From Thelephora terrestris (taxonomy: Eukaryota > Basidiomycota > Agaricomycetes > Thelephorales > Thelephoraceae): DNA of 64,000 bases. Shown here one piece after another: positions 20,886 to 33,592 of this stretch (within the stretch, counting starts at the first letter, position 1; the number at the start of each line of letters is the position of its first letter). The translations under genes and the position numbers were made by a program. The stretch lies in contig WIUZ02000003.1 in assembly GCA_015956445.1 (NCBI GenBank), forward strand, positions 1,488,001-1,552,000, read 5' to 3'. The notes beneath the pieces were generated by a model that was given only the letters and a program-made list of their open reading frames with translations, searched no databases and had not been told where the DNA came from.

Positions 20886-21057
20886 CAGGGCGCAAAGGGT
20901 TTTTGCCACATCCGACTTGTGCTAATCAGTCTTACTCGCCTTTTCTGTCGAAAACGACATCGAACATCTGTGTATTTCCGCACTCGCGACCCGCTAGTAT
21001 TCACGTTTATAGAAACAGGCATTTTTTCCTTCTTCCCATTTTGTATCTATTGTTCCT

Positions 21058-21300
21058 TCCAACGTTGGGATCAAACGAACCAGTAGCCAGAGTGTTCCCA
21101 GATGGAGAGCAAGTCAGGGTTCGGACAGTCTTCGCGTGTCCCGTGGTTATCGAGGCGGTCAGCTCGAGCCTGAATTTGCTTCCATGAGAAGGGGAACCGC
21201 TGCTCGGAGGAGGCGCAGGGCAGTCGTACAACCGAACGGTTTTATCTGCTGAGCAAGACGCGAGAAGCGGTCTCGTCAGGTTCCATGCGATCGCCCACAC
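21058..21300 (-). pseudogene. Inserted exon fragment of a CIA1/CIAO1-like WD40 gene
   Basis: On the minus strand this encodes VWAIAWNLTRPLLASCSADKTVRLYD, a Pro/Ser spacer, then TGHAKTVRTLTCSPSGNTLATGSFDPNVG (two partial WD40 blades). This matches the second exon of the cytosolic iron-sulfur assembly protein CIA1. The left side begins at a plausible acceptor (AACAG) just after 21300, so intron sequence was carried too. Coding similarity stops abruptly near 21060, exactly where similarity to the duplicated seven-helix 3' region ends. It is therefore a gene fragment inserted into copy 1 of the duplication, not a gene. Confidence 0.72.
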
Positions 21301-24300
21301 ACGGTCTGTTTGACTTGTGAATTAATGCACCGCTCAAAGTCCGTATCATGCAAACTTTGGCACGCACCTGGTAGATTCCTTATTGCCCTAACGCAAGCAA
21401 GGGCTCGCATTCATGGGCGAGTCTATCCTCATACGGAGAAGAACAGATCACTGTTTGTCAACACGAGGATCCCTCAAGTGTGGCAATTATCTGGCTACCT
21501 TCCCGGTTGCCTCCAGATATGACTTAACCCGGATGGTGCCGTGGGACGGCAAACCGGGGAGAGCGTTCAGTTAAGTGGCCTCGGGGGTCAAAAGCCTGTT
21601 GTTTATGCGTGGAAACCATGAAAATGCGCTCGAAGGGTCAAAACTAACGGGAAGGTACTTAAGCAACCGCATTATCCTTGCAGTAATTTCGGTAGTCACA
21701 GGTCCGGGGGTGACACCGATGAAGTGTTTAGTCTGTGCGTCGCCTTCAAGTTTGGAAACATAAGGAGAGGAAAAAGTACATAGCTGATTTGCCGTCTATT
21801 TGCATCGGAGTTGAGACGGGTCACTACCGTTCGAACCTGCCGCTCACTCAAGCAGTAGAGATTCATTACCGCGAAGATTGACCCAATTGGATCAACAAGG
21901 GCAGAGCACGAACAAGAGCAGATGAAGGAGAGCAAAAAATTGTCGGAAAAAAATACACGTAATTATAATCTCAGATTTTTGCGACAGGTCCGGATCCCGT
22001 GCGCCAATAATACACAGGACACAGCGAACGGTCGCTTCATGTCAACAACGCCAGTGCCCATACGTAGCTCCGGTGTGAGATCTAAGACGTCGCATTAAAA
22101 GGTAAGAAATATCACCAAGACAGACTCACAGTCTTCTCGAGCTGGGAATCGCTCAGAACCCCATGATTTCTTCATGTACCAAGTCCCCCATCGACTGAAC
22201 CACCTTTCATGGACTGGATGGTTTATCCATCCCCAGAAGACAACCCAGCTCAAATTGAATGCCGACTTGAATTGCAAGCAGGGTGGTCAGGTACGTACTT
22301 ACTGGGGTTGTATGCTCAATACTGTATGGCGTTCTAGATAGTCTTCCGTCGAACTCTGATCTCCCCGAGAAGGTGTTAATCTTGAACTCTAGCCCCAGAT
22401 CATGTCCGAGTGGTTAAGGCACATCATGTTTGCAGATTCTGGCCGCAACGCGCCCTGCGGCTCAGGCAATATTGGATATGTCCCAAATGTTCCTCGGCCT
22501 GTCGAGGCCGAGCAGGTCCCCAACCGGATGCAACTTGGCTCGTTCGAGGTGCATTGCCGATTCGGTTTCATCGTAATAAACTCCGCCCGGTGGATATTAT
22601 CTCCCATTATCGGCCTCAAAACGATATTCGAGGAGGCCGAAAAGACGATGAGAATTGGAAACCCAAACCCACAAAACTCTAAGCCGAGGAACGAAAAAAG
22701 AAATAAAAAACTGTGGTTTCCCCGGGCCTTCTGGTCTGTCACAAGCCGCAAGCGGTTCAAATAATCGATCCATTAATTTGCCACTAGGGGCTTATCCTCA
22801 TTTCTTGTAATTATATTTACTCAATAATCCCCTGACGTCCTTGCCCCGCTCAGTACTCGCCCTTTTATTTCCCCCCCATCATTCCAAGTCCAACCGACCA
22901 ACCATATGTACTACGTACAATAGAATACAACCGCCCGTGTAGGTTCACCTAGACAGAAATTGAAGTTAGCGTACGGCGCCGAACCGATTGAACGCGAACC
23001 GCCCCACCAGTCCAAACCCCTGTGACGTAGGAGGTTCCAGGGCTGAGAACCCCATGAGATAATCCGGCTTCTCCGACTTAAACGACAAAGACTCACCAGA
23101 GATGGTGGCGGTTGAGACGAAAGAAAGGTCCTGCCCTCCGATCTCGAGGGGGACACTTATAAACCCCCTTGTACAAATAATGGTCAACAACATACATGGA
23201 TGTCTCGAGTCTCCCCCACTCGCTGTCCCATGAAGAAACATTATATGCATAACCGGAAAAGCTGGCGAAGCAACGAGTACGTAAAAATCGACTCGGTGCG
23301 GGTTTTGACTTACATATGCAATCGCAGCTCCTCTGGGATGGTCTCTGGGATGCAGCGGCAGGGATCAAGCAAAAAAATGTGCCACAACCAGTGCGTGTCA
23401 TTCCCTTCCACACTAGAGCCCTCCCTATATTGAGGAGAAGGCTCACCGGAGGAAGGGGAAGGGTCGTGCAGATTCGGCGACATCTCCGTCCCAATCCACT
23501 AACGGCTCAGTGGAGCAGGAATAATTTTACAACATTATTACTATTGGATGTCATTGAGTTGTAAATACACTTTATCGTTGTATAGGTCTCGAACAACGAG
23601 ATATGGGCTGTGGCAAGTCGGCGTCGCAACGCGAACAATGCTATCAACTAACACGTAATGTACCCCCGGAAGTTACACTCGCGGCCAGGGTTCAGACCAC
23701 CTACTGTAACAATCCACTCCTCCCTCTTGTGACACGAGTATTTTCGAGGCGCATTGCGGCGTTCGCGTTGGCGAGCCTCATCAGCCATGTGATGATAAGA
23801 GATCCATAAACATAAGGCCTGAGACAGGCCAATAATTCCGTTCGCATCTATGTTTATGCTCCGGTGTGGAAGGGCATAGAGGCACTAAAATACTGTCTAC
23901 AGGTATCTACAAGCGTCGATCTGGACGATGCAAGCCGTTGCAGGTGTCGGATCGAGCGCACAAGCGCGTACAATCTCCACAAGCGCGTGCATGACAACAA
24001 CTGTTTTCCTGATGCAGATCGATCGGGGCGGATTCCGCTTCTTCCGCGACGCTGGGTTGTCCGCCACCAAGCGAGGTAATTTCAGCATCTTGGCCTGTCC
24101 ATCTGCACCAACGAGTCGTTCGTATATTTCCAACGCTCCGTTTGCTTGTCGCGTCCCTTCCTCGCGAAACCTGGGCACACGGTTGCGTCAGCCAGCGTTC
24201 GATGAGGACGACAATTTGGAAGCACACGAGGAAACAACGTAGTCATGTGCCTCTGACTGTTGGTCATGCTCGGAGCGCAAGACAAGATATCGGTCATCAC

Positions 24301-24889
24301 CAGGAGATTCGCTGCCACATTCGATTTGACGCTGGCCCGGTCCTCTCCACTACTCCACCACCACAATATCCTTCGCCTACATCGTAGTACCCCAATTCCA
24401 TCCTTGGGCACCCTCACTTTTGTCGCACAACAAGTCAATTCGTTGGACCAACGACGACTGCATTGCATCTCAACACCCCCCTCCTCTCCGTCCAACCGAC
24501 TTTGATGCCCTTTTTTTCCCTGTAGCGTCGAGAAGCATCCAAAGGTCGAACTTCTGTAGAACGTGAACGCCACGTGGGTGCGTTCCCGCATCATGACGTT
24601 GCGACTCGCTTCGCGCGATGAATGATTCTCACTATCACACACAGATACTCGTCCTCACGAGTGCAAGCACGACTTTATGGAAGTTCTTCGTGCCACGGGG
24701 TCGTGGTAATCTCCGCCCTATGCTACAGCTGTCGCGCGTGAGCTATTCCTCGAGGACTTTCACGGAACCATTTGCGCCGAAGCGGTGCGAAAGGGAACGC
24801 ATGTCATCCACAAGTATGATGACATCAATCCTCTCTCAGTTTCAATGAGCGATACATCCGGGATTCATTCAAATCCGACATTGAGTACA
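21301..24889. other. No confident gene; mixed duplicated and unassigned sequence
   Basis: About 21975-22210 is related to 26620-26800 (duplication). Between 22930 and 23500 the minus strand has several short frames, including one with GFISVPLEIGGQDLSFVST and one with HWLWHIFLLDPC, that I could not join or identify. At 24720-24840 the plus strand reads AVARELFLEDF and ICAEAVRKGTHVIHKYDDI, which faintly resembles the second half of a histone-fold subunit. Nothing here is certain. Confidence 0.4.
22400..22450 (+). other. tRNA D-arm-like / pol III A-box-like segment
   Basis: TGTCCGAGTGGTTAAGG at about 22402-22418 is nearly identical to the D-arm of class II fungal tRNAs, and TTTGCAGATTC follows where an anticodon arm would be. 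No matching acceptor stem, anticodon stem or clear B box (GGTTCGANTCC) could be found downstream. It may be a tRNA relic or the head of a tRNA-derived SINE. Confidence 0.3.
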
Positions 24890-26800
24890 TACAATGAAGG
24901 TGATGTTGCTAGCCCTGCATACGTTTCTACACGAGAACTCGAGAACCATCTCTGTTTGTATTCGCCGTAGTACATCATGCGACATAGGCGTTCAATTTAA
25001 CCCCTAGGGAGTTTATAACCATTCGACCCCCTTCACTTCCTTCCATCGAACTCCGGGATCCTTTCCCTTGATCTCCACCAACCATTCACCGAAATACCCT
25101 TGGCATCGAGTTACACGTCTGACCCATGTCTGACTCTCCGGAACAGCCCTGGTCCAATAACCCAAACGCCCCCGAGATCCCATATTGGCTATACCTTGCG
25201 GAGAAGGAACATTTTGCAGGATACTTCGTTGGTGCAACATCCTATGGTACGCTGACCCACACCCGCCCAACCATGATCACTCTGCCTGTTTGACCCTTTA
25301 GGGATTGTCATTGCTCTGTTTTTACAATGCATGAGTGTGTTGCTTAGTCCCAGCGCACCCATCAAGAAGGCCGTGAAGTAGGCACTCGTCGTCCATGTTC
25401 ACGTTTCTCACAATACTCTTTGGAATCCTTTCTAATTGTGTATCCGTTGAGTACATCAATGACCGAGAATACTTCGGAAACGACCAATACCCCGGACCCA
25501 TCGGATATAATATCTTCCTGAGCGCCGGGGCGCTCGGCACTGTTTACGGAGCCATGTTCCCCTCTAATCAGTGGCTAGCTGATGGTCTTTTGGTAGGCCG
25601 CATTTCAAACTTAGTTACCCAGGTGTTTAACTAGGTCGATCATCCAGCTGCGTCGTTGTTATGTCATTTATTCCATGAACCATTGGGTCATGGCTTTCCC
25701 GTACCTGATATACCTTGCCGCTGTCGGTACGTGCTCAAATGCTCCACAAGCCGGCGGTGGCACGTTGATCAATAACATGATGTAGCGATGGGTATCACGC
25801 AACTCTACGAACGCTCGGGAACAAAGTGGGAAACCGCCGCTGCGACCAACTTCGCCACTTCATACTATACAATTTCTCTTGGGCTCAACGTCCTCCTCAC
25901 GCTCATGATTGTCACGCGACTCATCCGGCATAGGAGGAACCTTCGAGTGGTTCTGGGAGCTCCGGATGGGTCTAGCGGACTTTACACAGCAATCGCCACC
26001 ATGATCATCGAGTCTTATGCACTTTACGCTGTCACTCTTCTAGCATATACCGCACCCTGGGTGATTAGTAGTTGGATCGCAGATATATTCACAGAGCTTG
26101 CTGGCACAATGCAGGTTCGTAGTGTCTTCTACCTTGGGACATTGCTTCTGAATGTGTTCACACACAGGTCATTGCTCCGTATCTGATTATTTTACGTGGC
26201 GTCAAGCGGAGAGCAGTGACAAGCGAATTGATCTCCGGGAGCTTCGAGTCGATGCGCTTCAGGAGCCAAGTATCGACAAATGTTGATGAGCCCCTTCCTG
26301 ATGGGGATCCCACGACTGCGATGGAGGTGAATGGTGCGGGTCCCAGGGAGCTTTTCGCTACGGAAGAGAATCCCATCGAAGAGGTGGAGTTGTAACAGTG
26401 CATGAAGTCGGCAATTCAACACCTGGGTCTGTACGGACTCTTTTTTCGTTTCGTTTGTACTATCATCTCTCCCACTCGCGTTTCCTGCTGAAACAGACAC
26501 CAAGGATTTGTGAGTTTCCGCACTTCCGTTCCGCTGCCATTCGTGTTCGCAAATACAGGCTGTTTCTTCTTCCCATTCGATATATATTTTTCGATCCGAA
26601 GCAAGCGAAGGATCAGACTCGCCGGATCTCGTGTGTCAACAGAACGCCGGACACAGAAAGCGGACCCCTCAAGTCAGCAACGCGAGAGCCAATGAGTAGC
26701 TCCGGTGCAAGATTACGGATTGCAACGGAAGGAGCGTTACTGGGATAGGCTCGCGGTCTTCTCGGCCTGGGAATCACTGAGAACGCGATGGCACAGGACG
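24890..26800 (+). repeat. Segmental duplication, copy 2 (partner 19340-21058 plus 21975-22210)
   Basis: Sequence from the shared upstream region through the seven-helix gene, its 3' region (landmarks TCCGCACT...CCGCT..ATTC and TTCTTCCCATT) and on to GTAGCTCCGGTG.GAGAT and GTCTTCTCG..CTGGGAATC.CT.AGAAC is shared by both copies in the same order. In copy 1 the last block is separated by about 0.9 kb of inserted DNA containing the CIA1 fragment. Both copies are direct repeats. Confidence 0.75.
25126..26395 (+). pseudogene. Broken duplicate of the seven-helix membrane protein gene
   Basis: Parallel to the gene at 19569-20885 with the same exon layout, starting MSDSPEQPWSNNPNAPEIPYWLYLAE (first 26 residues, split here by reading). 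Lesions: the codon equivalent to Trp in KKVIKWSLVV is a TAG stop (near 25378), 11 bp are missing just after it (the bases for HTVA), and a small deletion near 25772 shifts the frame at the INTTDVAVG position. The later exon with FATSYYTISLGLNVLLT and TMIIESYALYAVTLLAY remains open, and the tail ends at 26395. The gene cannot encode a full protein. The intact 3' exon suggests recent loss. Confidence 0.82.
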
Positions 26801-28502
26801 TTCAAGAGCGACCGATCCTCAAGAGCGGAATTGTACTCAGGGAGAAGAATGTGTTGGTTTTTTTCTACGATAAGTATCTCTTTGAAGGGTGGCAACGACT
26901 AAACCCGCATCGTTTGACCACCAGCTGCGGAATCGGAGAGAAGTTGGTGAGAGATCGAGGATGGAGGAACCCGATCGCTGGTTTGAAGTTGAAGAACAAG
27001 TCTTCCACCCGAAACGATGGGTGATTGTCGAAACGCGTCCCATGCTTGCAGGCTGCTCGATCGCGAGATGAACAAAGCAGCGATAAGTTGAAGTGGCGGC
27101 ACGACAAGAGGCCAGGGAAACTACAAATGACGAAAAAGGTGGATCGTCGTAGCGTACGTGAGCTCCGCCGAGGACCAACTTGTTGAAATTACCCAAACCC
27201 CGAAGGCACGATGTATGCGGCCACAGAGGAGATGCAGGATTAACTAGGCCTCGATTACAGCAGTGAAAAGTAACAAGCAAATAATGCTCCGTGGATAAGT
27301 GAGGAGAAATCGGGACTGTGGACATCTCGAATCGCTCAACTGGTGAAGGGCAAGAACAGCACGTTAGTGCGCTGCATAGCCATCAAAGCTAGTGGACAGC
27401 GATAGTGGAAAGTGGCAATCCTGGGGGAGAAGCGCCAGAAAACCTTGACGTGTGATACGCTCTGAATAAAATTGGGGATATACTCGTGTACGATATGGAA
27501 CTTGGAACACACTATAACAGAAAGAAGAGGTATGACACGAAGGGTGAGCAGTGTATGCCATCGATTGCGCACGCGTGCGTCAGCGACTATGATTGAAATA
27601 AGGTCGCACTTCAAATGACTGGGAGACCGAAGATAATAAGAAAATAAGCCACCTCGTGCATATGTATTGGACAAGCACCTGTTTCATGATGCGAAGAACG
27701 GATTTCATATCTGTATTGAAGGGGAGCGTCAAAACTTCGGGGTCAGGTCCGGAGGACTGAAGCAAGCGCTGAGCTTGAGGAAACGGGGGTCTCATCCAAG
27801 TGCGATTTGTAACTTGCAGGATGTCCCAGTGCCGCCTGGTGATGATGCATGATGAATGGGGCGGTTACGGGTAAGATAGAACGGCGGGTCGGAGCGGCGG
27901 ACCTGATGGACTTACGCTGAATCCTGGAGGCCTGATACGTCATCAACGACTTCCGAGTTAACCAAGGGCAACCCGCATCAGGGCGTGGCAACTGTCTGCT
28001 TCCTTGGTAACTTATCACCATCGCGATTTGTACGCGCGAGTTGAGAATTGGATGCCCACGGGCCGAACAGAGTTGAGCCCGTGGGCCGCAGGTTTCAACT
28101 TCAAGTGAACGGACTTAATCTCATCTGGTAACGTGTAACAATCATCGAACGTCCTAAGCGTCGTATTTCGGGGATGCGGTTCGAGACAGGAAGAGATAGC
28201 CAACCGTGATGGGGAAGATTTCAGACCGAAAATCGTTCTTGAGTGGAGGGTTTTTAGTTGTATGGCTGAGCGGAACTAAAAGGGTAGGCGCTGGTATTGC
28301 AGCCGAGAAGACAGATTCCCGAGTTCGTGCGCGAATAAATATGAATTATACTGGTATTACATGGGGCTGGTATACACGATGTTTGACATGTCTAAGTCTA
28401 GGAAATCGATCCGAATAATGCGTGCCCTTTTCCAAGAAAAAGAAGGGGTGTCATGGGCCTGCGTAGTACAGGGAGAACCATAAGCTCATAAATAGAGAGG
28501 GC
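26801..28502. other. No recognised gene
   Basis: Overlapping short frames lie on both strands. A 162-codon minus-strand frame at 26837-27325 starts with ATG but shows no domain and has antisense frames of similar length. I see nothing that can be supported. Confidence 0.45.
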
Positions 28503-29448
28503 TTACATCGCCAACACGGGACAGCACTCGTCTGCTAACGCAGCGATGAGTGCCTGATTTTGAAACCATTGTGATTGGGAGTGCGAACTTTTCCGCGTGC
28601 GATGGAAATCGTCGCGTGTTGACGGCTCGAACTTGACGAACTGTGTCGTCTTTTCCGAATCGCAAGGGGTGCGTGGAGAAGATCCAGCAGAGGAGCTCGA
28701 ATCGTCGCTATCGTACGAGATGGGGTCGAAGGTGAAGGTCGGACATCGAGCTGGACGAATGGGTGGTGGCGTGGATTGTTGCGCTCGGGGGTATAGAGCG
28801 ATGATGGAGGGGTAGAGGTTGGCGATTTCGCTCTCGCTGACCGTTAGATCCCAATCAAGGACTTCCAAAAACTCTCTTTCGATCCTTCCGACATCACGTT
28901 TTCCGAAGATGCCAGTGGCGATCGCCCAGTGAACGTTTTGGAGAGTGGAATCATTCGTGAACTGCGTGTATCAAAAGGATCAGGATCAGGATTCTCTGCC
29001 AGCGTTGCATGTTGATTTGAAACGAGCGTACCTTTGAGGCAAGTATGAGAGCACCGAGAAAGACGCGGTGGAGAGCCCATTCCTCAGCTTCGACGGAGAG
29101 GTGAGGTCGCGAACGGTTGATGTAGACGAGAGTGACGAGGAGCACAGCAATTGGAACCTCCGCCCGTCCGATCACGTTGGCGGCAAACTCCGCAAAGTCG
29201 TTGGCTTTAGGATGTCGAGTTTTGCACCTGCCACGAGAAGAGGAAGGGGATTCGATGGCCTTGTTGACCGTATCAATCGTCTCGTGAACGATGTGTTCTG
29301 TTATGGGCCTTCGGTGAGTCCACTGTGTCATTTCTATTTGAGGCAGACACGCACCAACTAGATTTCTGTTGACACGAAGCTTCGTGAGCTCGAGCACGGT
29401 CTTGGAATGGTTCGAGGCTTTAATCTGAGAGGCAGGGTGGATGTGCAT
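28503..29448 (-). CDS. PHO80-like (Pho85-interacting) cyclin
   Basis: Three exons, 29448-29355, 29297-29032 and 28961-28503, in matching phase, give 272 aa. Cyclins of this class bind and target the cyclin-dependent kinase Pho85, linking nutrient state (phosphate, carbon) to growth. The start MHIHPASQIKASNHSKTVLELTKL resembles the usual N-terminus of basidiomycete members. The cyclin box is clear: DFAEFAANVIGRAEVPIAV, YINRSRPHLSVEAEEWALHR, VFLGALILASKFTNDST (across the second intron), NVHWAIATGIFGKRDVGRIE, and EREFLEVLDWDLTVSESEI. The last 100 residues are Ser/Pro-rich, as expected for a regulatory tail. A frame-level GTG-coded residue precedes the ATG, so 29448 is used as the start. No lesions seen. 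Confidence 0.88.
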
Positions 29449-29639
29449 CACTGCTGAAAGGTAGGAGGGGGCGAAGTGCTGGTAGGCGGGGGATCTGAGT
29501 TAGAGGGAGAGACGACCGATGATTTATATACCTCTGCGGCCTTGTTCGCATCTTGGACATTTTGGTACCCGCCGCGGAGGTGAGATCAGGTACAACCAGG
29601 AGGGTTTCCCAGCTGTCGCACATCTCGACATTGATCCCC

Positions 29640-32600
29640 TTTCATCATGCAGCACAACTGTTTTGTGATCATCACCTCCGTTAACCACGCGTCCCCATTC
29701 TGGGACCGTTACGTTGCTCGTCCCTCCCGAATATCCGAACGGCTCTCCTCAGCCGTCTCCCGTTTTCTCTCCCTTTACAAAATCCAAAATCGAGATAATG
29801 TTTCACAAAAGGTGGTTCAATTTTCGCAAACCGTTTCATTTTGTTCCTGCAGGGGATTCATTACAAGCTTACTCAACCCCCTGGCACGGTTTCATTCTAG
29901 GTTTCACCGACACAATCCAACCCCATACGGCCACTTCCAGCCACAAGTTCAACGCATTCCATTGCATAGTTTATCACGTTCGTTCCAATCAGCCTCGAAC
30001 CACCCTAGAATGGACCTTTCAACACAGAACTGACCGGCCTCTTATCATCGGCTATCCGCAACCGAACCGCGCGCTGTTAGAATGCTCACCGGTCCAACCG
30101 CCACTCGACCCTCAGAATCGACGATGCCGTGTCTCAATTGTACACGCGGGTTATCCCCACCCGCAACTGAACGGCACCGAACCCCACAGCGTAAATGGAT
30201 ACAGCAAGGTCGGCGGAAGAGATCTTTAGTGCCACCATACCTCCGGCCCTTCGCAGTCTCCCCGTTTATGAGCGTCTTCTCCGAACGCACCGACGCCGGA
30301 AAAGAAACTTTTTTTCGATCGGCCGTTGCGGAGTGCCAGTAGATTGACAGCTCTTCGACCGTGGTCTCGACGCATATCCTCTTTGCGTGCGGTACCTTCC
30401 GCTCTCCCCCTTCGGACTCGCACGATATACTGTACGGTTCCCCTCCGATCCCAAGGCTCAGTCAAACGCGGGAACACGACGCAGTTGCGTCCAGGACCTA
30501 GTTGCGCACTGATCGGCGTTAACCCTCAATGTCCATTGGTTCCTCGGTATCCCGATGGCGTTTGCTCGCGCGAAAGCCGACAGCAATCAACGAAGCGCTC
30601 CTACTGAACTTCAACTCCGCACCGTACATGCCGGCCAATTCTAGAGCTTTGATCCACGCAATGGCTGGATCGACCGAAAGGTGTGCTTAAACCAAAGCTT
30701 CTGTTGAACAATCTCCTGCGATGACCTCGGAGCGCCTCACAAACTCATATGGGTCGTCGTATAACCGTGGTAAAAGCGTATCGCCTCCCCCTCCCGCCTG
30801 TCAATTATCGGTTTCGGCTTCCTATCTATTCTTTTCCGACTCGCCCCCATGTGCTCACCTCTCGTGCCGTAGATGCGGTGACCTAATGATTATGACGACC
30901 GTAATAAACACTTGATTCAACCTGACCCCAGCGCCTTGGACACCGTGTATGTCGGATCTTCTGGCGCCTGCGTAACGCTTAGGCCCCTGACTACCAGCGG
31001 TATCTGACGACATTGGGTGTCCACCTGCTCACGTGCCCCCGGCTTTCCGGTCAGCAAACGCGAAATCCTCGTAACCTCGGTTTTGACCTCATCCACCCCT
31101 TCAATGTTTGAGAAAACGTCCCGTCTTCTGCGCGCCCGCGATTTGGTTGGACCCGGGTTCCCGCTTAACCCTCTCAAGAACCCAATCTCCAAAAATCCCT
31201 CTTGCATACTGAGGATTGCACTTCCCCTTTTGGCTCTGTTGCCCTCGTTGTCATTTGATTTACGTTGTAGACCCCGGAGCGCCTGCGGCAAGTCGATCAG
31301 TAAGGTCCGCTGTACCAGTACGGTGCACGTCCGATGACGACAGTGAGTCGCCTGAGGTCCGCCTACCCCGGATACGCTTACGCCCGATTCCCGGCGTTTC
31401 CTTGCAGCGTGTCTCGAGCTCATAGGTCATGCACGTTCACCCTTGATCGCGCCCGTTAACCACTACAGCTCAGGAGTAGCCATCGCCCTGTTCAGTTTGC
31501 TGCATTGTGATTGACGTTTTCCCCTTGGAGTGTGTCTATTTCCCGATCTCTTTGATCTAGCAGCAACACACCGAATCCGATGCGGATTCTTGATGGAGTC
31601 GCCCATCCCCCTTCTCTGTTCCAGACCCCTCTGATTACATACCATCACCATAACCATGGCTCCTCGTTCTCCCGCGTTTTTACTCGACGTCGTATTCCCG
31701 TTCAACATGAAGACCGTGATGCGATCTTGCGAGGGGCATGATTCATTTCATTCTGTCACCGAATTTGTCTTCCTCTGCTTCTCACGTTATGAGTCTGACA
31801 TGTCATTTCTGTATAATCTGAGCCCGACGATCTACATAGCTGTGCCGGACAAGCTTACCCAATCCGCCTTCGGAATATGTATAAGTATGCTCCCAATCAA
31901 ATGACTGTCAACTTGTTGACCAATTCCCTCTAGACCGATCTCCCTCCCTCCCTCCCTCCCTCCCTCCCTCCCATCTCGGGGATGGATTTGTGTGATTCGT
32001 TCGGTTTGCGACCATGTGAACTGCACCGCGCTTCGCTACAGTAACAGATGCGTCCTAGCCGGTGACCGATTACCGGAGAGGGTTAGGTTTCTGATGCCCG
32101 TGTGCGGGATGATCGTCGTTTCTCCCCTCCTCCGACGTCCGCGGGTGACGTTGATGCGCGCGTGGGAGCGTCGGGCTAAAGCTTGGTCTTGTATGAGTTG
32201 CGGGTCGAGTGGAATTTAATGCATGTCTGTTACCTTTTTCCCGGTCTCATTCTTGTCATTTGGAGTGTTCATTGAGGCGGTGCGCCGCCTAGTAGTTGCC
32301 GCTGAAGCGCTGAAGACCTGGCTGCCAGTGGCCGCCAGGTCTACAACTTGCTCGATTTTCCTTTCGCATTTAACTGTAATTCTGTCGCAATAGGGCGTCT
32401 CGCCCTCTGATTCTTGATGTCGTAGCAACCACTTCGTTCCTGGTGCTTCGCCCCCATCGGCGCTTTCCTTGTGAACCGGGAACTTCCGGCTCTGCAAGGA
32501 GGCCGGTCACACGGTGACCATGCTTCGGGCATCACCTTATTTCCCGCTGCGATTAATCCAAGCTTCAAATTGCTCGGTACGTATGAGCTCATCCACACGG

Positions 32601-33592
32601 AATCATCGGAGACTTCGAGGGCGTTGAGTATGAGCGTTTGAGCTCTCACGAGGTCAAGGTAGGTCATCAATTTTTGCAGTGAAGGCCGGCCAATTGGGAA
32701 GGGCTTCCCGTTTCAATCCGCGTCACCATTCAGAGGCGTTGTCCCCCTAGGTATCGTCCCCTTCCAAATCGCGTCCGCCTCGCCTCTTAATTCAAGGCTG
32801 GATTCCAGCCTACGTCACCGCGCCTTGGTGCCATTTCCTTGTCCGGAAGGTGACAACCACACTTTTCTCCAAAGGCACCCCTCCCTGCGGTCACATCTCG
32901 TACCGGGCTGGACCCCGAAGGGCTCGCGTGCAAAAAAACTCTGTTACGTTCATTCAACTCTGGCGCCGCGATGTGCCGAGTTGCACACCGAAAATCTCCC
33001 GCTTCTGGCTCCGGATATCGCATCAAACGCCCGACAAGCAATGTATGCCTACCTCTTCTAAAGGAACCTCGGGGTCAGGTGGGCGCGCTGGAGTTCAACC
33101 TGCCCTCGGACGACCGTTGAGTGGAAATGGCATGTAACGCCTAAGCCAATTTTGACGTAATGGGACACATACCGATTGGCCAGTCAATATCCAATGAAAT
33201 CGGGAGACTGACTGTGAGTCCGCTCGCTGACCATTAAGCTCCAGGCCGCAGGACTCATAAAGTGGCTGGTGATATAAGCACACTGTCCTGGTGCTGCACG
33301 TGCGTTTTGACTTACGGAGGTCAGCACGGTATTTTGCAAGTTGGGAACCATTACCGCCATCACCTTCTCAACCCGCTCACAATTCGAAGTCCCCGCCTGG
33401 GATTTCGCGCTAATGGGACGGGTTATGCCCTGTGTCCCTATAACCAGGGTCTAGGGTTGAGGTTACTTGGGGTCAAGAACTCAATATGCACACCACTCAA
33501 ATTCTGCGAACCCAAACCTCATTGTTATACGGCTTTACATCAACTAGTCGAACGCGCAACATATTCCTACACACGCATACTTCGTTCAAGAT
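29640..33592. other. Four-kilobase stretch with no recognised gene
   Basis: Open frames up to 171 codons occur (for example 29714-30229) but carry no domain or exon pattern I know. The only structured item is a CCCT microsatellite at 31940-31972. Most likely intergenic or strongly decayed sequence. Confidence 0.45.
31940..31972. repeat. (CTCC)n microsatellite
   Basis: About eight uninterrupted copies of the tetramer CTCC. Long polypyrimidine runs like this mutate by slippage. Confidence 0.95.

Noticed and set aside
22400-22480. A tRNA gene
   Set aside because: The D-arm match is strong, but no acceptor stem, paired anticodon stem or B box could be assembled. Kept only as a low-confidence A-box-like segment.
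24082-24642. 186-codon minus-strand frame and overlapping frames nearby
   Set aside because: Several mutually overlapping frames on both strands with no recognisable domain and no codon pattern favouring one.
29714-30229. 171-codon plus-strand frame
   Set aside because: No domain, no clear ATG, and a similarly long frame in another phase of the same strand.
31892-31980. CRISPR-like or telomeric array
   Set aside because: It is only a CTCC microsatellite without spacers, and no telomeric TTAGGG repeats are present.
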